The position numbers were made by a program, and so were the translations under genes. Below, one piece after another: positions 18,332-26,888 of a stretch of 64,000 bases of DNA; the stretch's first letter is position 1, and the number at the start of each line of letters is the position of its first letter. Location: NCBI RefSeq assembly GCF_019457535.1, contig NZ_CP080417.1:4092001-4156000 (forward strand), given 5' to 3'. The DNA comes from Shewanella halotolerans. GTDB lineage: Bacteria; Pseudomonadota; Gammaproteobacteria; Enterobacterales; Shewanellaceae. Under the pieces are notes generated by a model that searched no databases, was not told the DNA's origin, and saw nothing but the letters and a program-made list of their open reading frames with translations.

Positions 18332-18396
18332 ATCGACGAAATAAATTCCCTCTGGGCTGGGTCTACTGGATGTAGGCCAACTAGAGGGAGTTTGCT

Positions 18397-19125
18397 ATGT
18401 CTGTGTTAAACGGTGACAGGACGCTAGGTGAAGGGCGACGCATCTTGCTGGTCGAGGATGAGCCAGACCTCGCCCGTCTGATCCGTCTCAACCTGGAATC
18501 TCTGCAACATGAGGTGACCCAGGTCAGCACTCTGAACCAAGCCAGGCAACAGCTGCGCAGCAAGTGTTTCGATCTCCTGCTGCTGGATCGCATGCTGAGC
18601 GACGGCGATGGCCTGACCCTGTGCCAGCAACTCCGACAGGAGGGCAAGAGCTTACCCTGCATGATGATCACCGCCAGAGACAGCGAGGCAGACATAGTCC
18701 TCGGCCTGGAGTCCGGCGCCGACGACTATTTAGTCAAACCCTTCAGCGTGTTGGAACTCAGGGCCAGGGTCAAGGCGCTACTCAGACGCTCCGCCCAGCA
18801 GGCCGCCGACCAGTATGCCCTCACCTTCGACGAGCTAGTGATCGACAGTAAGACGCGTGAGGTCACCGCCGCTAATCAGCCCCTGACTCTCACCGCCAGG
18901 GAATTCGATCTCCTCTACTACCTGGCCCAACATCCACGTCAGGTATTCAGCCGCATGCAGCTGCTGGAAGCCGTGTGGGGATACTCCTATGCGGGTTACG
19001 AACACACGGTCAACAGCCACATCAATCGCCTCAGGGCCAAGCTGGCCTGCTGTCCCAGTAGCAACGAGCTGGTGCAAACGGTATGGGGCGTGGGCTATAA
19101 GTTCGCTCCACCGGCGGCGCACTAG
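18397..19125 (+). CDS. OmpR/PhoB-family response regulator
   Basis: The 242-residue regulator has a receiver domain with acidic pocket VEDEPD (near 19-24), phosphoacceptor Asp64 in LLLLDRML, Thr92 and Lys114 (YLVKPF). The C-terminal winged helix contains LTAREFDLLYYLAQHPRQVF and ends with NRLRAKL and VWGVGYKF, the OmpR class pattern. GGGAG lies before the ATG. The sensor kinase starts two bases after its stop. The adjacent spondin genes are candidate targets by position only. Confidence 0.95.
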   Translation: MSVLNGDRTLGEGRRILLVEDEPDLARLIRLNLESLQHEVTQVSTLNQARQQLRSKCFDLLLLDRMLSDGDGLTLCQQLRQEGKSLPCMMITARDSEADIVLGLESGADDYLVKPFSVLELRARVKALLRRSAQQAADQYALTFDELVIDSKTREVTAANQPLTLTAREFDLLYYLAQHPRQVFSRMQLLEAVWGYSYAGYEHTVNSHINRLRAKLACCPSSNELVQTVWGVGYKFAPPAAH

Positions 19126-19127
19126 CC

Positions 19128-20615
19128 ATGGTTAATAGCCTGTTTGGCCGCATCCTGCTGCTTGCCAGTGCCTGTGTCTTGCTGTTGTTTCTCGGCTTCT
19201 GGCAGTGGTCTAGCCTGAGTCAGCAACACAGCCAACGCCTGGTACAGCAGTCCCTGCACAGAGAGCTGGCAACCCACATGGCCGAGATCAACCCGCTTTT
19301 GTCACAAGGGATCACCTCGGACGCCGCCCTCAAGGAGGCCTTTCACGACCTCATGTTGCTGGGGCCCAGCTTCGAGATCTACACCTTAGATACTCAAGGC
19401 AGGGTGATCGCCTTCGACGCCAGGGAGGAGCAGATCAAGACCCACAGGGTAGACACAACCAAGATACATTCCTTCCTCAAGGGTGACACCCTGCCAATCC
19501 TGGGCACAGATCCCAGGAGTGACGACCAGCAAAAGATCTTCTCCGTCAGCCCACTTATAGGCCCGAGCGGCACCCTCAGCGGCTACCTCTATGTGATCAT
19601 CGGCGGCGAAGCCTTCGATAGTTGGCAGTCGCTTATCCAGGCCAAAGACCTGCCCGAGCGCTGGGGCGTCGCCCTGGGCGGCTGGGCCCTGTTTACCCTA
19701 ATCTTATTTGCCCTGCTGCTGCGCTACCTGACCCGGCCCCTCAATCGCCTCACCCAGGCCCTGGGCGAGCTGGAACACAAACCGATAGATCAGCCCCTCG
19801 CCCTGCCCCTGGCGCCGAGCCGCAGCCAGGAGATGGCCCAGCTCAATGGGCAGATCAATCGTCTGTTAGAAGAGGTAGCCCAGAAACAGCGCCAGGTGAC
19901 TGCGCAGCAGGCGGCCAAGCAGGAGTTCCTGCTGCACCTGTCACACGATCTCAAGACGCCGCTCACTACCCTGCTGGGATACCTGGATACCTGGCTGCTA
20001 AGTCCGGCCGATGAACGCGACGACAGTCTGCTGCAGTACGCAGCGGCCTCGGGGCAGAGACTACAGCAGCTACTGGCGCAGATGCTCGAGTTGGCGGCGC
20101 TGGAGAACGGTCAGATCAAGGCGGATATGCGCCGCGTCTCGCTGCAGTCGATTCTCGATGAACTCACCCAGACCTTCGCCCCTAAGGCTAAGCGGGCCGA
20201 GGTCAGCCTCCGCCTAGACCAGGGTGACAGTGAGGGTCAGGGCAAGGGTGAGTTTCTCTACACAGATCCCCAACTCATGGGCCGAGTGCTCAATAACCTG
20301 CTGGACAACGCCCTACGCCACACGCCGCCGGGCGGCGAGATAGCCGTCTATCCCCAGACGTTGGCCTCGGGCTCTTACCTGGTGATCCAAGACTCGGGCA
20401 GCGGCATGCAACCCGAAGCCATTGCCGCCCTGCAGCATACTCCTAGTCCAAGCCAGCCCGAGCTCTACTATTGCCGGGGCGAAACGCTACCACAGCTGGG
20501 CGTTGGCCTGGCAATCGTCAGGCAGCTATTGGCCAGACTCGGCTGTCGTATCGAGGTACAGAGTGCAACCGATCGAGGCAGCCGATTCATGATCGCACTG
20601 CCCCGATATCGATGA
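19128..20615 (+). CDS. Membrane sensor histidine kinase
   Basis: The 495-residue kinase has membrane helices near 8-26 and 181-200 enclosing a periplasmic domain of about 155 residues, then a HAMP-like segment. The dimerisation domain carries phosphoacceptor His273 in HLSHDLKTPLTTLLGYL. The ATP-binding domain has NNLLDNALRHTPPGG (N box), IQDSGSGM (G1) and GVGLAIVRQLL (G2). All catalytic motifs are intact. It is paired with the regulator directly upstream. The stimulus is unknown; the proximity of exported spondin proteins suggests an envelope or surface signal. Confidence 0.94.
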   Translation: MVNSLFGRILLLASACVLLLFLGFWQWSSLSQQHSQRLVQQSLHRELATHMAEINPLLSQGITSDAALKEAFHDLMLLGPSFEIYTLDTQGRVIAFDAREEQIKTHRVDTTKIHSFLKGDTLPILGTDPRSDDQQKIFSVSPLIGPSGTLSGYLYVIIGGEAFDSWQSLIQAKDLPERWGVALGGWALFTLILFALLLRYLTRPLNRLTQALGELEHKPIDQPLALPLAPSRSQEMAQLNGQINRLLEEVAQKQRQVTAQQAAKQEFLLHLSHDLKTPLTTLLGYLDTWLLSPADERDDSLLQYAAASGQRLQQLLAQMLELAALENGQIKADMRRVSLQSILDELTQTFAPKAKRAEVSLRLDQGDSEGQGKGEFLYTDPQLMGRVLNNLLDNALRHTPPGGEIAVYPQTLASGSYLVIQDSGSGMQPEAIAALQHTPSPSQPELYYCRGETLPQLGVGLAIVRQLLARLGCRIEVQSATDRGSRFMIALPRYR

Positions 20616-20623
20616 GGCGGGGG

Positions 20624-20839
20624 TTATTGCGGGGAGATCACCAGATGGCGACGGAGGAAGGGGTACGCCAGGCTAGCCAGCGAGGCGAAGAGGCTGGCCC
20701 ACATGACCACCACCAGCGCGGCAACCATATATTGGCCCAGAATAGTGTCTGCGTTAGCAACATAGATGTGGTGAATACCATTAAGCAGACCGAAGAATAC
20801 TGCGAAACATATCACGCTGATTGCTATAAACTTTTTCAT
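20624..20839 (-). CDS. Small two-helix membrane protein
   Basis: The 71-residue protein has two predicted membrane helices, about 4-22 and 35-62, and a basic C-terminus (FLRRHLVISPQ). AAGGA lies at good spacing before its ATG, which supports it as a real gene. I do not recognise a family. It converges with the histidine kinase gene, their stops being only 8 bases apart, and lies downstream of hemE beyond the hemE terminator. Confidence 0.72.
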   Translation of the reverse strand: MKKFIAISVICFAVFFGLLNGIHHIYVANADTILGQYMVAALVVVMWASLFASLASLAYPFLRRHLVISPQ

Positions 20840-20960
20840 ATCGAAATCCTTGTTTTTCCCTGACTGAATTCAGGTTAGCAGATGTTCCCCGACAATTCAC
20901 ACTAGTTACTATTCGATTTATTAATAGGTTAAGGAGGAAGAATTGACAGAGAATCGTGGG

Positions 20961-20998
20961 CAAAAAAATAGCCAGCCGGGTTGCCCCTGGCTGGCTAT
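20961..20998 (-). terminator. hemE terminator
   Basis: ATAGCCAGCC (20968-20977) pairs with GGCTGGCTAT (20989-20998). On the minus strand the stem is followed by a run of seven T. Confidence 0.9.
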
Positions 20999-21015
20999 CT
21001 CAATCTGGATATTTA

Positions 21016-22080
21016 TTACTTATGGTATTGCGCCGACAGTTCGTGAACTGACTTGATGAAGGCGCCCGCATGCTCTGGATCCACATGCTGATGAATACCA
21101 TGACCCAGGTTGAATACATGGCCCGAACCTTCGCCGTAACCGGCCAGGATCTGACGCACTTCTTCATGGATGCGCTCTGGTGAGGCGTAAAGCATAGATG
21201 GATCCATGTTACCCTGCAGCGCAACCTTGTGACCCACGCGACGACGTGCATCGGCAATGTCCACTGTCCAGTCAAGACCTAGTGCATCACAGCCAGTCTC
21301 GGCCATCGCCTCTAACCAGAGTCCGCCACCCTTAGTGAACAGCGTCACAGGCACCTGACGGCCATCGGCATGACGAGTCAGACCATCAACGATCTTCTGC
21401 ATGTAGCGCAGCGAGAACTCACGATAGGCAGTATGCGACAGTGCGCCACCCCATGAATCGAAAATCATCAACGACTGAGCACCGTTCGCTACCTGAGCGT
21501 TCAGGTACAGAGTCACAGAATCGGCCAGCTTGTCTAACAGCATGTGCAGCGCCGCAGGCTCGGCATAGGCCATCTTCTTGATCTTCTCGAAGGTCTTGCT
21601 TGAACCGCCCTCAACCATGTAGGTCGCCAGTGTCCAAGGTGAACCAGAGAAGCCGATCAGCGGCACTTCGCCTTTCAGCTCGCGACGAATGGTGCTAACG
21701 GCCTTCATCACATAGCCAAGCTCATCTTCTGGATCCGGTACGGCCAGCTTCTTGATGGCATCTAGCGTATCGGTTGGACGCTCGAAACGAGGACCCTCAC
21801 CGGTTTCGAAATAGAGACCCAGGCCCATGGCATCTGGCACAGTCAAAATATCAGAGAATAAGATCGCAGCATCGAGATCGTAACGACGAAGTGGTTGCAA
21901 CGTCACCTCACAGGCCAACTCGGCATTGCGGCACAGTGACATGAAGTCGCCGGCTTGTGCGCGGGTTGCTTTGTATTCAGGAAGGTAACGACCCGCCTGA
22001 CGCATCATCCACACAGGAGTCACATCAACAGGCTGTTTTAGTAAGGCACGTAAATAACGATCATTTTTTAGTTCTGCCAT
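21016..22080 (-). CDS. hemE: Uroporphyrinogen decarboxylase
   Basis: The 354-residue enzyme converts uroporphyrinogen III to coproporphyrinogen III in haem synthesis. It begins MAELKNDRYLRALLKQPVDV and has the invariant PVWMMRQAGRYLPEYK near residue 21. ILFSDILTVPDAMG carries the catalytic Asp, and IGFSGSPWTLATYMVEGG and FDSWGGALS follow. The C-terminus VFNLGHGIHQHVDPEHAGAF is typical. Length is standard. It is transcribed alone, divergent from the small-RNA candidate and rsd. Confidence 0.98.
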   Translation of the reverse strand: MAELKNDRYLRALLKQPVDVTPVWMMRQAGRYLPEYKATRAQAGDFMSLCRNAELACEVTLQPLRRYDLDAAILFSDILTVPDAMGLGLYFETGEGPRFERPTDTLDAIKKLAVPDPEDELGYVMKAVSTIRRELKGEVPLIGFSGSPWTLATYMVEGGSSKTFEKIKKMAYAEPAALHMLLDKLADSVTLYLNAQVANGAQSLMIFDSWGGALSHTAYREFSLRYMQKIVDGLTRHADGRQVPVTLFTKGGGLWLEAMAETGCDALGLDWTVDIADARRRVGHKVALQGNMDPSMLYASPERIHEEVRQILAGYGEGSGHVFNLGHGIHQHVDPEHAGAFIKSVHELSAQYHK

Positions 22081-22272
22081 AAGGCTCTATTCCTACGCTT
22101 ATTGATTTTCGCTGGGACAGTAGTTTAGCATTTACGCGAGTAAAGTAACCTCCATCGGCGCATTTATGTGACAAACGCCGCTTGATTATTTTTTTATCCC
22201 CGCGCGCTTTCACTCAGGGTTTGGCCTGGGGCGCAAATTGCTCGCTTCAGCCCGCAATTCGTTAGAAAAAAG

Positions 22273-22301
22273 TTGCACCCCCTCTTTGCCTTTGGTATAA
22301 A
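22273..22301 (+). promoter_or_regulatory. Strong sigma-70-type promoter upstream of rsd
   Basis: TTGCAC (22273-22278) and TATAAA (22296-22301) are separated by exactly 17 bases. The start would fall near 22308, after a GC-containing discriminator. The unit it drives ends at a terminator before rsd. Confidence 0.7.
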
Positions 22302-22307
22302 AAGTCT

Positions 22308-22400
22308 GCGCTAGCAAGAACAATCAAGAAGCTCGTCGCATCGAGCCCGCAAAAACTTTACTCGCCCAGCGATAGATTTCTATCGCTGGGCATTTTATTT
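22308..22400 (+). ncRNA. Candidate small RNA or attenuated leader upstream of rsd
   Basis: A transcript of about 93 nt would run from the promoter at 22273-22301 to an intrinsic terminator. A small hairpin, GCTCG (22331-22335) with CGAGC (22342-22346), precedes the terminator. The region between contains no start codon with a ribosome site. It could be an independent small RNA or an attenuated rsd leader, since rsd starts about 160 bases further on. I do not recognise the sequence as a known family. Confidence 0.55.
22364..22400 (+). terminator. Intrinsic terminator of the small-RNA candidate
   Basis: GCCCAGCGATA (22364-22374) pairs perfectly with TATCGCTGGGC (22381-22391) across a 6-base loop. 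ATTTTATTT follows. Confidence 0.88.
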
Positions 22401-22557
22401 CCGGCCCTCTCAATAGTGCCTCCCCCGTCATTTTGTATACAAAACAAGCAGATTCGACCAGCTGAAAGATCGCCCGGATCGACTAAAAAATGGTTGATCA
22501 AAGCAGTGTTTCTCACCTACATTAGAAGTCATAGAATAACTTGCGATGGGGACCATC

Positions 22558-23025
22558 ATGCTAAAGCAATTGGAACGGGCCGAACAGAAATGGGGTGGCG
22601 CCAATACCCTGATTGATCAATGGCTAAACCACCGTCGTAAGTTGCTGATTAACTACTGCCAAATCGCCGGGCTGCCGCCCTACGAGGCGATAGACAAGTC
22701 ACTTCCCGCCTTCAAATCGGTGAAAGAGTTCTGTGATCTCTTGGTCGATTATGTCTCCGAAGGCCATTTCGAAGTCTACGACCGAGTGATGACAGCCTGC
22801 GAGCAAAACGGTGAATCAAGCCATTCGCTGGCACAGACCATAGTGCCTAAGATCAGCGAAACCACAGATATGGCCCTGGACTTCAACGACAAATACACCA
22901 GCGCCAGCGACGACAAGATCCTCTATCAGCTGGACAAAGATCTCTCCTCACTCGGCGATGCCATGGAAACCCGCTTCCAGCTGGAAGATCAGCTATTAGA
23001 AGCCTTACACGCTAAATATTCATAA
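22558..23025 (+). CDS. rsd: Rsd/AlgQ-family anti-sigma-70 regulator
   Basis: The 155-residue all-helical protein starts MLKQLERAEQKWGG, which aligns with the E. coli Rsd N-terminus. It contains LINYCQIAGLPP and FCDLLVDYVSEGHFEVYDRV. Rsd binds free sigma-70 and helps redirect RNA polymerase in stationary phase. I chose 22558 rather than the in-frame ATG at 22546 because GGGGA sits six bases before it and because of the N-terminal match. It is flanked upstream by the small-RNA unit and downstream by a bidirectional terminator shared with acnB. Confidence 0.93.
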   Translation: MLKQLERAEQKWGGANTLIDQWLNHRRKLLINYCQIAGLPPYEAIDKSLPAFKSVKEFCDLLVDYVSEGHFEVYDRVMTACEQNGESSHSLAQTIVPKISETTDMALDFNDKYTSASDDKILYQLDKDLSSLGDAMETRFQLEDQLLEALHAKYS

Positions 23026-23071
23026 CCGAGAACAAGCCGCTCACTTTGCAAAGTTAACGGCAAAGCCCAAT

Positions 23072-23101
23072 AAAAAAGGCCAGCTAATCAGCTGGCCTTT
23101 T
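23072..23101. terminator. Bidirectional terminator between rsd and acnB
   Basis: GGCCAGCT (23078-23085) pairs with AGCTGGCC (23090-23097), loop AATC. Six A precede the stem and four T follow it. Confidence 0.92.
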
Positions 23102-23118
23102 CGCGTTATCAATCCTGA

Positions 23119-25716
23119 TTACACAGCAGACTGGAAGATCACTTCGCCCGCTTTTTGTGTGTATGAATCGATCTGGTCGAAGTTCAGGTAACGGTAAGTA
23201 TCGGCTGCAGTGGCATCGATCTCTTTCGCATACTCTTGATACTCTTCAACGCTTGGCAGACGACCCAGAAGTGCGGCAACCGCGGCCAGCTCGGCAGACG
23301 CCAGGTAGACGTTTGCGCCAGTACCCAGACGGTTCGGGAAGTTACGGGTAGAAGTCGATACTACCGTCGCGCCCTCGGCAACACGTGCCTGGTTACCCAT
23401 ACACAGAGAACAACCTGGGATCTCGATGCGTGCACCGACACGACCGAAGATGGCGTAGTAACCCTCTTCTGTCAGTTGATCACGGTCCATCTTAGTTGGT
23501 GGTGCGATCCACAGACGAGTTGGTAGCGTCTTGGCGAACTTGTCCAGCATCTTACCAGTTGCACGGAAGTGACCAATGTTAGTCATACAAGAACCAACGA
23601 ACACCTCGTCGATCTGAGTGTCTTTCACCTGAGACAGGAGAACGGCATCATCTGGATCGTTTGGCGCACACAGGATAGGCTCTTTGATCTCGTTCAGATC
23701 GATCTCGATCACTTCGGCGTATTCTGCATCAGCATCCGCTTCCATCAGCTCTGGGTTAGCCAACCACTCTTCCATCGCAGTGATACGACGCTCTATGGTG
23801 CGACGGTCACCGTAACCTTCGGCGATCATCCACTTCAACATCACTATGTTAGAGTTGAGGTATTCGATGATAGGCTCTTTGTCCAGCTTGATGGTACAAC
23901 CGGCAGCACTACGCTCGGCCGAGGCATCAGACAGTTCGAATGCCTGCTCAACCTTCAGCTTCTCCAGACCTTCGATCTCTAGGATACGACCAGAGAAGGC
24001 GTTGATCTTGCCTTTCTTCTCAACGGTCAGCAGACCCATTTCGATCGCCTTGTGCGGAATCGCATGTACCAGGTCACGTAGCGTGATACCAGGCTGCATT
24101 TCGCCCTTGAAGCGAACCAATACCGACTCAGGCATATCCAGTGGCATCACACCGGTCGCTGCGGCGAAAGCCACCAGACCAGAGCCCGCAGGGAAAGAGA
24201 TACCGATTGGGAAACGAGTATGCGAGTCACCACCCGTACCAACGGTATCAGGCAGCAGCATACGGTTCAGCCAAGAGTGGATAACACCATCACCTGGACG
24301 TAGCGACACACCGCCACGGTTCATGATGAAGTCAGGTAGTGTGTGGTGAGTGTTCACGTCCACAGGCTTAGGATAAGCGGCTGTGTGACAGAATGACTGC
24401 ATGGTCAGGTCGGCACTGAAGCCTAGACATGCCAAGTCTTTCAACTCGTCACGCGTCATAGGACCCGTGGTGTCTTGTGAACCCACAGAAGTCATCTTAG
24501 GCTCACAGTATTGGCCTGGACGCACACCGGCTACGCCGCATGCCTTACCCACCATCTTCTGCGCCAGGGTGTAACCCTTGCCAGAATCGGCCACATCTTG
24601 TGGACGTACAAATACGTCAGAGGCTGGTAGACCCAGGGTCTCACGGGCGCGATCTGTCAGACCACGACCGATGATCAGCGGAATACGGCCACCGGCACGT
24701 ACTTCGTCAAGCAGCACGTCAGTCTTGAGCTTGAACTCAGATATCACTTCGTCGCTGCCGTGTAGCTTAACCACACCTTCGTATGGGTAGATGTCGATCA
24801 CATCGCCCATGTTCATCTTGCTTACATCTAGCTCGATTGGCAGTGCACCGGCATCTTCCATGGTGTTGAAGAAGATAGGCGCGATCTTGCCACCTAGACA
24901 GAAACCACCGGCACGCTTGTTAGGTACGAATGGGATATCGTCGCCCATGAACCAAAGCACTGAGTTGGTCGCAGACTTACGTGAAGAACCTGTACCCACA
25001 ACGTCGCCCACATAAACCAGTGGATGACCCTTCTGTTTCAGGGCTTCGATCTCATTGATTGGGCCTTTCACGCCCGCTTCGTCTGGTACTATGCCATCGC
25101 GCGCGTTTTTCAGCATCGCCAGGGCGTGCAGTGGGATATCTGGACGAGACCAGGCATCAGGAGCTGGTGACAGATCGTCTGTGTTGGTTTCACCCGTCAC
25201 CTTGAATACGGTCAGGGTAACCTTGTCGGCCAGCTTAGGACGACTGAGGAACCACTCGGCGTTCGCCCAAGACTCAACCACTTGCTTAGCGTGAGCGTTG
25301 CCCGCTTGCATCTTCTCAACCACATCGTGGTAGGCATCGAACATCAGCAGGGTATTTGACAGTGCCTTAACCGCCAATGGCGCCTGAGCGTCATTGTCGA
25401 GTTGCGCAATCAGCGGCTCGATGTTGTAACCGCCCTGCATGGTACCCAGTAGCTCAACGGCACGCGCCGCAGACAGGATAGGAGATGTTGCCTCACCTTT
25501 GGCAACCGCGTCGAGGAAACCGGCTTTCACATAGGCCGCTTCGTCAACACCTGGTGGAATTCTGTTTTCTAGCAGGTCGAGGATGAACTCCTCTTCACCC
25601 GCAGGTGGATTCTTTACTAATTCGACTAATTCGGCCACTTGATGGGCATCTAGTGGCTTAGGGACTACGCCCTCTGCAGCACGTTCTGCGACGTGTTTAC
25701 GATATGCTTCTAGCAC
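23119..25716 (-). CDS. acnB: Aconitate hydratase B
   Basis: The 865-residue enzyme interconverts citrate and isocitrate in the TCA cycle and can also dehydrate 2-methylisocitrate. It begins MLEAYRKHVAERAAEG and has the AcnB HEAT-like N-terminus. The swivel domain (GDVVGTGSSRKSATNSVLWF) comes before the catalytic domains. The 4Fe-4S ligands appear in VFVGSCMTNIGHF and GCSLCMGNQ. This domain order separates AcnB from AcnA. It is transcribed alone, with a candidate CRP-controlled promoter upstream. Confidence 0.98.
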   Translation of the reverse strand: MLEAYRKHVAERAAEGVVPKPLDAHQVAELVELVKNPPAGEEEFILDLLENRIPPGVDEAAYVKAGFLDAVAKGEATSPILSAARAVELLGTMQGGYNIEPLIAQLDNDAQAPLAVKALSNTLLMFDAYHDVVEKMQAGNAHAKQVVESWANAEWFLSRPKLADKVTLTVFKVTGETNTDDLSPAPDAWSRPDIPLHALAMLKNARDGIVPDEAGVKGPINEIEALKQKGHPLVYVGDVVGTGSSRKSATNSVLWFMGDDIPFVPNKRAGGFCLGGKIAPIFFNTMEDAGALPIELDVSKMNMGDVIDIYPYEGVVKLHGSDEVISEFKLKTDVLLDEVRAGGRIPLIIGRGLTDRARETLGLPASDVFVRPQDVADSGKGYTLAQKMVGKACGVAGVRPGQYCEPKMTSVGSQDTTGPMTRDELKDLACLGFSADLTMQSFCHTAAYPKPVDVNTHHTLPDFIMNRGGVSLRPGDGVIHSWLNRMLLPDTVGTGGDSHTRFPIGISFPAGSGLVAFAAATGVMPLDMPESVLVRFKGEMQPGITLRDLVHAIPHKAIEMGLLTVEKKGKINAFSGRILEIEGLEKLKVEQAFELSDASAERSAAGCTIKLDKEPIIEYLNSNIVMLKWMIAEGYGDRRTIERRITAMEEWLANPELMEADADAEYAEVIEIDLNEIKEPILCAPNDPDDAVLLSQVKDTQIDEVFVGSCMTNIGHFRATGKMLDKFAKTLPTRLWIAPPTKMDRDQLTEEGYYAIFGRVGARIEIPGCSLCMGNQARVAEGATVVSTSTRNFPNRLGTGANVYLASAELAAVAALLGRLPSVEEYQEYAKEIDATAADTYRYLNFDQIDSYTQKAGEVIFQSAV

Positions 25717-25814
25717 GGCAACATTCCTCTTTGTTTGGCGTTCTAACAGCGAAACTGCACGTCTTCAATTCTGAAGCTCACAGTCAAGCAGGCTCAACCC
25801 GTATTTCCGGCCGC

Positions 25815-25853
25815 ATTATACTACAGCTTTGCAAAAGTATGAATCAGATCACA
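25815..25853 (-). promoter_or_regulatory. Candidate acnB promoter with CRP-like site
   Basis: On the minus strand TTCATA (25843-25838) and TATAAT (25820-25815) are 17 bases apart. Overlapping the -35 is TGTGA-N6-TCATA (25853-25838), one base off the CRP consensus core. With a start a few bases after the -10, the site centres near -38 to -42, the class II activator position. CRP control of acnB is known in E. coli; here it is inferred. Confidence 0.55.
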
Positions 25854-26129
25854 CTCTTAGAAGTGAGAAATTACCGGGATTTCCTAGGGTGCCCAGCAAA
25901 TTAGCGCAGCCCTGAAACAAATGAAATTAGACAATAGTTTGAATAACAAACTAAGCACATGAAATACAATGCTTTTCAAAGACTACACAAATTCATTCCA
26001 AACGCATAAACCTGGCTCTCTCCGGAGAAAAAATCGCGCAAAAAAATTGCCTGGAGACTCGTAAATACCCGAAGAATCCGCATAATATTCCACTTTCTCA
26101 ATCAATATGAAGCAGCAAGAGCCATAACC
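25854..26129. other. Intergenic sequence between acnB promoter and HAD gene
   Basis: AT-rich and without an open gene. A plus-strand -10-like TAATAT lies near 26091, before the HAD gene. No further element is convincing. Confidence 0.5.
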
Positions 26130-26801
26130 ATGAGCCAAAAAAATTTAGCGGCAGTCATCTTCGATATGGATGGCGTGCTTATCGATTCCGAGCCGAGTTG
26201 GCAGGCCGCCGAATACAAGGTGCTAAGCCAGCTGGGGCTGCCCATCAGCCTCAGCGATACCGAGCAGACCACAGGGCTGCGCATCGACCAAGTAGTCGAG
26301 TACTGGTATCGACGCCACCCTTGGGAAGGCTATGACAATGCGGCGACCGCCGAGGCCATAGTCACTCAGGTGGCGGGAGAGATCCTGAGTCACGGCGAGG
26401 CGATGTCCGGCGTCAAGGAAGCCCTCGAGGCCTGCAAACAAAGGGGACTCAAGCTTGGCCTGGCGACCTCATCGCCGACGCTTCTAATCGATGCCGTGAT
26501 GCAAAAGCTGGCCATCAGAGAGCTGTTCGACGTCATCGAGAGCGCCGAGGCGCTGGCCCTGGGCAAGCCCCACCCAGAGGTGTACCTCAACTGCGCCAAG
26601 GCCCTAGGCGTTGAACCTTCGCAATGCCTAGCGATAGAGGACTCCTTCAACGGCCTGATTGCCGCCAGGGCCGCCAACATGCATACGGTCGTCATTCCGG
26701 CGCCCCATGAGGCAAACCAGGCCAGATGGGCAGCCGCCCACCAGCAGCTCACCAGTCTCAAGGAGTTTGCCGACTACCTGGCACTATGCGCCGCTAAATA
26801 G
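26130..26801 (+). CDS. HAD-superfamily sugar phosphatase, HxpB/YniC-like
   Basis: The 223-residue phosphatase has all four HAD motifs: FDMDGVLIDSE (residues 10-20, nucleophile Asp), LATSS (Ser/Thr), LGKPHPEVY (Lys) and IEDSFNGLIAA (acidic pair). The cap region contains QTTGLRIDQVVEYWYRRHPW, which resembles the E. coli YniC/HxpB group acting on hexose phosphates such as 2-deoxyglucose-6-phosphate. Substrate assignment rests on that likeness only. It stands alone and ends at a palindromic terminator. Confidence 0.88.
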   Translation: MSQKNLAAVIFDMDGVLIDSEPSWQAAEYKVLSQLGLPISLSDTEQTTGLRIDQVVEYWYRRHPWEGYDNAATAEAIVTQVAGEILSHGEAMSGVKEALEACKQRGLKLGLATSSPTLLIDAVMQKLAIRELFDVIESAEALALGKPHPEVYLNCAKALGVEPSQCLAIEDSFNGLIAARAANMHTVVIPAPHEANQARWAAAHQQLTSLKEFADYLALCAAK

Positions 26802-26828
26802 CAGTAAGCCACTCGATTTTGACAACAA

Positions 26829-26856
26829 AAAGCCCATCCTAGGATGGGCTTTCGTT
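26829..26856. terminator. Bidirectional terminator between HAD gene and M13 peptidase
   Basis: AAAGCCCATCCT and AGGATGGGCTTT (26829-26852) form a perfect palindrome between converging genes. Confidence 0.88.
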
Positions 26857-26888
26857 TGTTTAGATTGCGCCTTTCGCTAAGGTCTGGC

